In this document: positions 1-5,740 of the stretch, in pieces
Layout of the letters: each line of letters starts with the position of its first letter
Numbering within the stretch: the first letter of the stretch is position 1
Assembly (NCBI GenBank): GCA_031257655.1
Contig: JAIROF010000188.1
Coordinates: 1-5,740 of the forward strand
DNA: 5,740 nt
From: Prevotellaceae bacterium
Lineage (GTDB): Bacteria; Bacteroidota; Bacteroidia; Bacteroidales; UBA932
Direction of reading: 5' to 3'
Translations under genes and position numbers: made by a program
The notes under the pieces: generated by a model
Told to the model about the DNA's origin: nothing
What the model saw: only the letters and a program-made list of their open reading frames with translations
Databases searched by the model: none

Positions 1-172
1 AAACGTAGCACAAAACACTACTGTCGTAAAATAATGTCGGGAGTACAATAATGTTGAAGCATTACATCTTATAATCAGATTATTACATTATTTAATGCCC
101 AAAAATCGCGACAGTCCAAACTGTGCCAAGTCAGGAGTTCTGAAGATACATTACGACTTTTCGTCCTATCGG

Positions 173-219
173 ATTTGCAGCGCTGCCAGAATGGTAATTC
201 CGCTTTGGGGGCTGCAAAT
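173..219. repeat. 9-bp inverted repeat with a 29-base loop, next to a 10-bp palindrome
   Basis: ATTTGCAGC (173-181) and GCTGCAAAT (211-219) are exact reverse complements separated by 29 bases. The left arm overlaps a perfect 10-bp palindrome, GCAGCGCTGC (177-186), so two alternative folds compete for the same bases. It lies just beyond the stronger hairpin at 225-271 along the ftsZ transcript. It could be a second part of a 3'-end structure; the function is not evident. Confidence 0.5.
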
Positions 220-224
220 TATAC

Positions 225-271
225 GAATTGCACGAGCTGGCGCGAAAAAAATCGCGCAGCTCGTGCAATTC
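225..271 (-). terminator. Strong stem-loop 29 bases after the ftsZ stop; probable terminator or 3'-end hairpin
   Basis: GAATTGCACGAGCT (225-238) pairs with AGCTCGTGCAATTC (258-271), and GCGCGA (240-245) pairs with TCGCGC (252-257). This gives a 20-bp stem with one bulged base (239) and a six-base loop, A6 on the plus strand and U6 in the ftsZ transcript. It is the natural place for the dcw transcript to end. However, no U-run follows the stem in either direction, so it is not a textbook intrinsic terminator. It may instead protect the mRNA 3' end or act in both directions on converging transcripts. The structure is plain in the sequence; the role is inferred. Confidence 0.5.
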
Positions 272-299
272 ATGTACAGCGGCGGCTTTGCTTTCCTCT

Positions 300-1781
<1,482 letters not shown>

Positions 1782-1814
1782 GATTAAATTTTTTTTAGTA
1801 ATTTATACTTCCTG

Positions 1815-3074
1815 TCAGCTCAAAAAATGCCGGTCGTTTTTTTCGTCAAATATTCCCTCCAGCCCTCTTTTTATCCTCTCCACAATGGGGATTCCATCGA
1901 GGATGCCTACAATTTTGCTTTTGGCGTTCCGGTCGTCCCTGTAGCCGTTCATCATGAGGCCAACGCTGGTAGCCATGATAGGGCTGAGGGTGTAGCGCTT
2001 GCTTCCCACCTGCACCCTTGGGTAGCCCACGCGCACGTCGAGCCCGGTGCGCAGGTTGAAGAGCTGGGGGAGGTTTGCGAGCTGCGCACCGCCGCCGGTG
2101 AGCACCATGCTCGCCACCTCCTTTTCGTAGCCGCTCTCCCGGATGGCGTAGTTCACCGATTCGATAATCTCCTCCATGCGGTAGTCAATAATTTCGGCCA
2201 GCGTTTTCTGGGTGATGCTGCTCTGCTCGCGCCCCGCCGTATCGCGGTAGAAGGGAATGATGATGTCCTGCGAGCAGCAGTCCTCGAAGCAGGCTCCGTA
2301 CTCGCACTTCAAGCGCTCGGCCATCTGGTAGGAGACCCTGCACACTTCGCGGATGTCGCCGGTAATGACCTCCCCACCTCTTGGGATAACGGTGGTGCTG
2401 CGCACGATGTTTTTGTAGTAAATGAGCATGTCGCTGGTTCCCCCACCGATGTCGAGGAGCACGACGCCGGCGTCCTTCTCCTCGGCGGTGAGCACGGCAT
2501 TGGCGGAGGCTATTGGCTCCAGCACGAGGCTATCCATCGTCAGCCCGCAGCGCTCTATGCACATCCGGATATTCTCCACGGCGCTGGCGTCGCAGACCAC
2601 AATGTGGTAGTTGCCCACGAGGACGTTCCCCACGCAGCCGGCGGCCTTTGCCAGCGGCCTCCCGTCTACGATGTACTCCTGGGGGATGACGTGCAGAATT
2701 TGCTGCCCCGGGCTGAGGACAATGTTGTACATTTGCTGCCGGAGGCTGTTCACCTCCTCTTCGGAGATGAGCTTTCGGGGGTTGGGGCGTATCCGCTGGG
2801 CGCTGCTCTGGCGGCTTTCGATGTGCCGGCCGGCAATGCCCACCACCACCCTGTCCGGGCGCACGCCCTGCTTCCTGTAGAGCTCGTTGAGGCAGCTCCG
2901 GATGGAGTCTGTCGTATCTTCGATGTTGACGACGATTCCCCTATTTACACCCTGAGAGAAGGTGCAGTGCTGGTTTTCGACCAAAATCCGTCCGCTGGGC
3001 TCAACGCTGCCCACGATGGCCGCAATTTTGGTGGTACCGATGTCGATTGCTGCTACGCAGCTATTCTGCTTCAT
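1815..3074 (-). CDS. ftsA: Cell division protein FtsA, actin-like membrane tether for FtsZ
   Basis: FtsA is an actin/HSP70-fold ATP-binding protein (419 aa) that anchors FtsZ polymers to the inner face of the cytoplasmic membrane and recruits later divisome proteins. Visible landmarks: phosphate-1 motif AIDIGTTK (9-16), the FtsA-specific 1C region around 84-165 with HVIPQEYIVDG (128-138), phosphate-2 motif LDIGGGTSD (207-215), and the adenosine motif LTGGGAQL (325-332). The C-terminus has a plausible amphipathic membrane-targeting helix near IVERIKRGLEGIFDE (397-411), with hydrophobic residues 397, 398, 401, 405, 408 and 409 on one face. I chose the ATG at 3074 because the conserved domain begins at once and the gene then starts 11 bp after the ftsQ stop. 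A GTG at 3110 would add 12 lysine-rich residues and overlap ftsQ. The C-terminal region has seven Ts at 1837-1843 (A7 in the gene) followed by a short tail. ftsZ follows after 33 bp, so the two are almost certainly co-transcribed. Confidence 0.96.
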   Translation of the reverse strand: MKQNSCVAAIDIGTTKIAAIVGSVEPSGRILVENQHCTFSQGVNRGIVVNIEDTTDSIRSCLNELYRKQGVRPDRVVVGIAGRHIESRQSSAQRIRPNPRKLISEEEVNSLRQQMYNIVLSPGQQILHVIPQEYIVDGRPLAKAAGCVGNVLVGNYHIVVCDASAVENIRMCIERCGLTMDSLVLEPIASANAVLTAEEKDAGVVLLDIGGGTSDMLIYYKNIVRSTTVIPRGGEVITGDIREVCRVSYQMAERLKCEYGACFEDCCSQDIIIPFYRDTAGREQSSITQKTLAEIIDYRMEEIIESVNYAIRESGYEKEVASMVLTGGGAQLANLPQLFNLRTGLDVRVGYPRVQVGSKRYTLSPIMATSVGLMMNGYRDDRNAKSKIVGILDGIPIVERIKRGLEGIFDEKNDRHFLS

Positions 3075-3085
3075 GGCGATTACTT

Positions 3086-3898
3086 TTAAGTTTTTTGCTT
3101 TTTTCTGCACACTACCTGGTTGCCAAACGAAAGGTCTATCGCCTCGTAGGCGTTCCAGCCGCTGAGGGGCATTCCCTTTTCGTACATCGCTTCGAGCTTG
3201 CGCAGCTTGTACTCAAAGCTCTCGAAGCTGCCTAAGCGGATAATGTTTGCGCCAACGCGCGGTATAAGCTCCACCTTTTGCGGCGCGGCAACGTAGATTT
3301 GCTCTATCTGGGCTTGCCAAAAGGGGTTTTGGGCGATGTATAGCGCAAAGGCGTAGAGCTGCTCCAGGAGGTGGTCGCGCTTCTTTTTTTCCTCAAAGAA
3401 GGAGAACATGCTGCCCCTGAAGGCGCCACCAAAGGGCGCAGCGATGCGCCCGCTCGCGACGGGCACGTGCGACGTGTAGCCGCTATAGGGGCGGATGATG
3501 AAGCCTTCGTCGTCGATGTAGAAGCTTTGCCCGTTGTCGGTATAGACCCGCACTATGGGCTTTCGCTGCACCACGGTCACGTGCAGCGTACCGTCGGCGG
3601 TGGTGTAGACGTTGGCCCGGCGGATGAGGCTGCGCTCGGTGAGCGCCTTCTCCATCTCCCGCGTGGGGATTTCGCCTATCTTTTTGCCGAAGTAGGCAAG
3701 CCCGCTCCTGCGAAAGATGGCGGGGATATCCTCCCGGCGCACAAACCGGTTGACGCTGCTATCGGCAATGACCACCCGAAGGCTGGTGCACAGCACCTTG
3801 TCCGCCTGCCTGCGCGCGTGCAGGAGCGTTGCCGCAACGCCCACCGCCACCGCCGCAAGCACCACCGCAATAAGCGATATGTTGGCTATTTTTTTCAT
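3086..3898 (-). CDS. ftsQ: Cell division protein FtsQ (DivIB family)
   Basis: This is a bitopic membrane protein of the divisome (270 aa). Residues 1-4 are a short cytoplasmic MKKI, residues 5-27 form one Ala/Val-rich transmembrane helix, and the rest should be periplasmic. A POTRA-like region spans roughly 38-115 (strands around RVVIADSSVNRF and GTLHVTVVQRKPIVRVY). The beta domain follows, with YIDDEGFIIRPY (127-138), NPFWQAQIEQIYV (191-203), VELIPRVGANIIRLG (209-223) and a family-typical end in which a helix (KLRKLEAMYEKGMP) leads to YEAIDLSFGNQVVCRKK. The position between murC and ftsA and the absence of ddl match Bacteroidota dcw clusters. The ATG at 3898 places the membrane helix directly at the N-terminus. 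AGGAG abuts this ATG with no gap, too close to be a normal ribosome binding site. The protein family is divergent, so the call leans on architecture and context as well as motifs. Confidence 0.92.
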   Translation of the reverse strand: MKKIANISLIAVVLAAVAVGVAATLLHARRQADKVLCTSLRVVIADSSVNRFVRREDIPAIFRRSGLAYFGKKIGEIPTREMEKALTERSLIRRANVYTTADGTLHVTVVQRKPIVRVYTDNGQSFYIDDEGFIIRPYSGYTSHVPVASGRIAAPFGGAFRGSMFSFFEEKKKRDHLLEQLYAFALYIAQNPFWQAQIEQIYVAAPQKVELIPRVGANIIRLGSFESFEYKLRKLEAMYEKGMPLSGWNAYEAIDLSFGNQVVCRKKQKT

Positions 3899-3909
3899 CT
3901 CCTATTCGG

Positions 3910-3933
3910 ATTTGCAATTTTGCAATTTTGCAT
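3910..3933. repeat. Three imperfect 8-bp tandem repeats in the ftsQ leader
   Basis: The plus strand reads ATTTGCAA, TTTTGCAA, TTTTGCAT in direct succession, an 8-bp period with one change in the first and last copies. The array ends 12 bases upstream of the ftsQ start codon, so in the transcript it forms an A-rich leader (AAAATTGC units) just before the gene. Whether it affects translation is unknown; it may simply be slippage-prone spacer. Confidence 0.6.
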
Positions 3934-4003
3934 TTTTACGCTTTGCTCGCTGTGTTTTTTTACGCCACCGCAGGGTTTTACCCCACGCTAATGCCTAATT
4001 GCA

Positions 4004-4028
4004 TAGGGCAGGGCGTGCCCTGCCCCTA
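4004..4028. repeat. GC-rich palindrome in the murC-ftsQ spacer
   Basis: GGGCAGGGC (4006-4014) and GCCCTGCCC (4017-4025) are exact reverse complements around a two-base centre. TA and TA flanks extend pairing by two more bases across one bulged C (4026). It stands out as G+C-rich in an otherwise AT-rich spacer. Palindromes of this general form (TAGGGGC...GCCCCTA) occur as dispersed intergenic repeats in Bacteroidota as I recall, but I could not test copy number. It could act as an attenuating hairpin between murC and ftsQ; no U-run follows it. Confidence 0.6.
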
Positions 4029-4040
4029 CACGCCTGCGCC

Positions 4041-4075
4041 AATTCCTAATTCTTAATTCCTAATTCTTAATTCCT
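4041..4075. repeat. Five 7-bp tandem repeats covering the murC stop codon
   Basis: The plus strand reads AATTCCT, AATTCTT, AATTCCT, AATTCTT, AATTCCT without gaps: two alternating 7-bp variants, or a 14-bp unit twice plus a half. The murC stop TAA (4053-4055) lies inside the array, and the last six MurC residues (ELRIRN, 455-460) are encoded by repeat bases. Because 7 is not a multiple of 3 and the unit carries in-frame stops, the array can end an entering frame quickly. Confidence 0.85.
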
Positions 4076-5435
4076 CCCTGATGCTCTCCACCATGGCGTC
4101 GATGTCGCCTGCGCCAAGCGTTACGAGCACCTGGAGGTCTTTTTTGCTGAGCAGCTTTAGCAGGTCGTTTTTGGCGCACATTGTTTTGCGGGCAATGGTC
4201 ACCCGGTCGAAGATGGTTGCCGATGTAACGCCCGGAATAGGCTGCTCCCGCGCCGGGTATATGTCGAGGAGTATCAGCTCGTCGAGGAGGCTAAGGCTTT
4301 CGGCAAACTCCGCCGCAAAGTCGCGCGTTCGCGAGTAGAGGTGCGGCTGGAACACCCCCGTAATTTTTTTGTTGGGGAACATTCCCCGTATCGACGCTAT
4401 GGCCGCCCTCAGCTCCTCTGGGTGGTGGGCGTAGTCGTCGATGTAGGTGACGGCTGGCGTTTCGAGCTGCACGTCGAGGCGGCGCTGCACGCCGCGAAAG
4501 GTTTTGAGCGCCTCCGGCAGCTTTCGCGCGTCCACCCCCGCGACCCAGGCCGCCGCGCTCGCCGCAACGGCGTTCTCCACGTTCACCCGGCCCGGTGCGC
4601 CCACCGTGCAGCCGCAAAGCGTTTGCTCCGGCGTGCAGAGGTCAAACGAGTAGCACCCTCCCGCAATCGCCTTAACGTTGGCGGCGTAAAAGTCGGCCTG
4701 CTCGTCGAGCGCGTAGGTGTAGATTGGCCTGTAGAGCGGCTGCTGCACAAAGGTCGGCTTTCCGCTGCGCGTGAGCTTCTTTTTGACCACGAGCGCGCCG
4801 TCTGGCTTGAGCTGGCCGACAAAGGTTGCAAACGCGCGCTGCAGCTCGCCCAAGCTTCCGTACACGTCGAGGTGGTCGGCGTCTATGGAGGTAACAACGG
4901 CCACCTCCGGAAAGAGCTGCAGGAACGAGCGGTCGTACTCGTCCGCCTCGGCCACCATGAAGCGGCTGCTGGAGAGGAGGAGGTTGGCGCCGTAGTTTTT
5001 GGATATTCCGCCCAGAAATGCGGTGCATCCGCCGCCCGCCACCGCCATGATGTGCGCCAGCATGGTGGAGGTGGTAGTTTTGCCGTGGGTTCCCGACACC
5101 GCCAGCAGCCACTTGTCGGCGGCAATAAGGCCCAAGACCTCAGCCCGCTTCACCGTTTTCACGCCATTTTGGCGAAAAAAGCCGAGCTCGCTGTTATCGC
5201 TGCCCACCGCCGGGGTGTAGACCACCAGCGTATCGCCGCCGCCGTACCTGAAGATTGGCGGTATAAGCTGCGCGCTATCGCTGTAGTGAATAAGAGCGCC
5301 ATCGCGCTCCAGCGCCTGCGTGAGCGGCGTGCGCACGCGATCGTACCCCGCCACCGGCTTCCCCTGGTGCAGAAAGTAGCGCGCCAGCGCGCTCATCCCA
5401 ATGCCGCCTATGCCTATGAAGTAAACGTTTTTCAT
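4053..5435 (-). CDS. murC: UDP-N-acetylmuramate--L-alanine ligase MurC
   Basis: This cytoplasmic ATP-dependent ligase joins L-alanine to UDP-MurNAc, the first peptide step of peptidoglycan precursor synthesis (460 aa, the usual family length). The three Mur domains are seen in order. The N-terminal Rossmann-like UDP-substrate domain has FIGIGGIGMSALA (6-18). The central ATPase domain has the P-loop SGTHGKTTT (114-122), EADEYDRSF (163-171) and DADHLDVYG (185-193). The C-terminal domain has RGVQRRLD (314-321), DDYAHHPEE (333-341), FQPHLYSRT (362-370) and TLGAGDI (439-445). I place the start at the ATG at 5435, where the conserved MKNVYFIGIGG begins. The frame stays open upstream to an ATG at 5561, but those 42 residues resemble no MurC extension. 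The leader is AT-rich without a Shine-Dalgarno. The last six residues come from a tandem repeat that also supplies the stop codon. ftsQ follows after 154 bp, an unusually loose spacing for this cluster. Confidence 0.97.
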   Translation of the reverse strand: MKNVYFIGIGGIGMSALARYFLHQGKPVAGYDRVRTPLTQALERDGALIHYSDSAQLIPPIFRYGGGDTLVVYTPAVGSDNSELGFFRQNGVKTVKRAEVLGLIAADKWLLAVSGTHGKTTTSTMLAHIMAVAGGGCTAFLGGISKNYGANLLLSSSRFMVAEADEYDRSFLQLFPEVAVVTSIDADHLDVYGSLGELQRAFATFVGQLKPDGALVVKKKLTRSGKPTFVQQPLYRPIYTYALDEQADFYAANVKAIAGGCYSFDLCTPEQTLCGCTVGAPGRVNVENAVAASAAAWVAGVDARKLPEALKTFRGVQRRLDVQLETPAVTYIDDYAHHPEELRAAIASIRGMFPNKKITGVFQPHLYSRTRDFAAEFAESLSLLDELILLDIYPAREQPIPGVTSATIFDRVTIARKTMCAKNDLLKLLSKKDLQVLVTLGAGDIDAMVESIREELRIRN

Positions 5436-5563
5436 TTCAATTTTATGCGAATTTACAGCGAAGCGTAGCGCGGAGTGGCCAACCGCAGCCAAGCTACAAA
5501 ATATACCGTGCACAGCACAACTTCTATAGCCGGTGGCGCCATAAAGCGCATGATATAGCAAGT

Positions 5564-5596
5564 ATTATACTGATTATAATCCATTTACATTAGCAA
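5564..5596 (-). promoter_or_regulatory. Possible murC promoter (weak)
   Basis: On the minus strand two TATAAT hexamers (5578-5573 and 5569-5564) lie about 130 bases before the murC ATG. A TTGCTA box (5596-5591) is 21 bases ahead of the second hexamer. That spacing is near the Bacteroidota arrangement (TTTG around -33, TAnnTTTG around -7), but neither box fits that consensus well. AT-rich DNA produces such hexamers by chance, so this is only a candidate. Confidence 0.22.
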
Positions 5597-5640
5597 GGCA
5601 GTAAGGTAGTAAGGCTGTTGTTTATACAATACCTCACTGC
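5595..5640. repeat. 8-bp tandem repeats and a partial hairpin upstream of murC
   Basis: AAGGCAGT, AAGGTAGT and AAGGCTG follow one another (5595-5617), an 8-bp period. GCAGTAAGGTA (5598-5608) can pair with TACCTCACTGC (5630-5640) at ten of eleven positions across a 21-base loop. This suggests an old inverted duplication of the repeat unit. No function is evident. Confidence 0.5.
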
Positions 5641-5702
5641 TACCGAGGTTGTTTTGTTGTTAGAATAGGGTATTAGGTTTTTCGCTCCCTACAATTCATT
5701 AC

Positions 5703-5740
5703 ACTACCAACTTCCCCAACTACTCTAACTACCAACCAAC
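5703..5740. repeat. Degenerate ACTACCAAC repeat running off the window
   Basis: ACTACCAAC occurs at 5703-5711 and again at 5728-5736, with a related AACTAC at 5718-5723 and a trailing CCAAC at 5736-5740. The stretch is almost free of G on this strand. It looks like decayed short-unit tandem DNA and probably continues beyond the end of the window. Confidence 0.45.

Larger units (their letters stand above)
1..299. other. Non-coding region downstream of ftsZ
   Basis: No convincing gene lies in these 299 bases. The only plus-strand frame of any length (starting at 95) encodes a low-complexity, Arg/Cys-rich peptide that runs antisense into the ftsZ 3' end and has no recognisable domain. The first ~170 bases are AT-rich and include a short dyad (ATAATC-a-GATTAT, 71-83). 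The part nearest ftsZ carries two inverted repeats, listed separately. The gene that would follow ftsZ lies beyond the window edge. Confidence 0.7.
5436..5740. other. Gene-free region upstream of murC
   Basis: These 305 bases contain no supportable gene on either strand; minus-strand frames are broken by stops, and only the 42-residue upstream extension of the murC frame stays open. In Bacteroidota murG usually sits directly before murC, so a long repeat-bearing spacer here points to a break or insertion in the cluster. The content is AT-rich possible promoter boxes (5564-5596), tandem repeats with a partial hairpin (5595-5640), and an ACTACCAAC-type degenerate repeat (5703-5740) that reaches the window edge. 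Confidence 0.65.

Noticed and set aside
3075..3110. Longer FtsA starting at a GTG at 3110
   Set aside because: It would add a lysine-rich stub overlapping ftsQ. The ATG at 3074 gives the usual FtsA beginning and an 11-bp gap.
3899..4080. CRISPR array
   Set aside because: The repeat units are only 7-8 bp and contiguous, with no spacers and no cas genes nearby.
5436..5561. Longer MurC starting at the ATG at 5561
   Set aside because: The 42 extra residues do not look like a MurC N-terminus, while the Rossmann motif begins right after the ATG at 5435.

Overview
This window carries the distal end of a division and cell wall (dcw) cluster, all read on the minus strand in the order murC, ftsQ, ftsA, ftsZ. 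The organism looks like a member of the Bacteroidota, probably Bacteroidales. The reasons are the FtsQ type, the absence of a ddl gene between murC and ftsQ, A-rich leaders without well-placed Shine-Dalgarno sequences, and the style of the FtsZ and FtsA proteins. Coding regions are clearly GC-rich while the spacers are AT-rich and full of short repeats. Genus-level placement is not possible from the sequence alone.

Layout by position: 1-299 is non-coding and holds a strong 20-bp hairpin just past the ftsZ stop plus a second inverted repeat. ftsZ is 1781-300, ftsA 3074-1815 and ftsQ 3898-3086. A 154-bp spacer (3899-4052) is built largely of repeats and palindromes. murC is 5435-4053. The remaining 305 bases (5436-5740) upstream of murC contain no gene, only AT-rich possible promoter boxes and degenerate tandem repeats.

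MurC adds the first amino acid to the UDP-MurNAc peptidoglycan precursor in the cytoplasm. FtsZ polymerises into the cytokinetic ring, FtsA tethers FtsZ to the membrane, and FtsQ is a membrane-anchored periplasmic divisome scaffold. The 33-bp and 11-bp ftsA-ftsZ and ftsQ-ftsA gaps indicate one transcript for those three genes. murC is probably on it too, across the repeat-filled spacer.

The exceptional feature is in ftsZ: the region encoding the disordered C-terminal linker holds 23 uninterrupted CAG codons, giving a pure 23-glutamine tract flanked by prolines. It is a long, perfect triplet microsatellite inside an essential division gene, and changes in repeat number would keep the frame while changing linker length. 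The FtsZ tail after the tract is also atypical, and one usually conserved GTP-site loop (F-x-F-E-G-x-x-R) is altered. I see no sign of a new multi-gene system: no mobile element, CRISPR array or unknown operon is visible.
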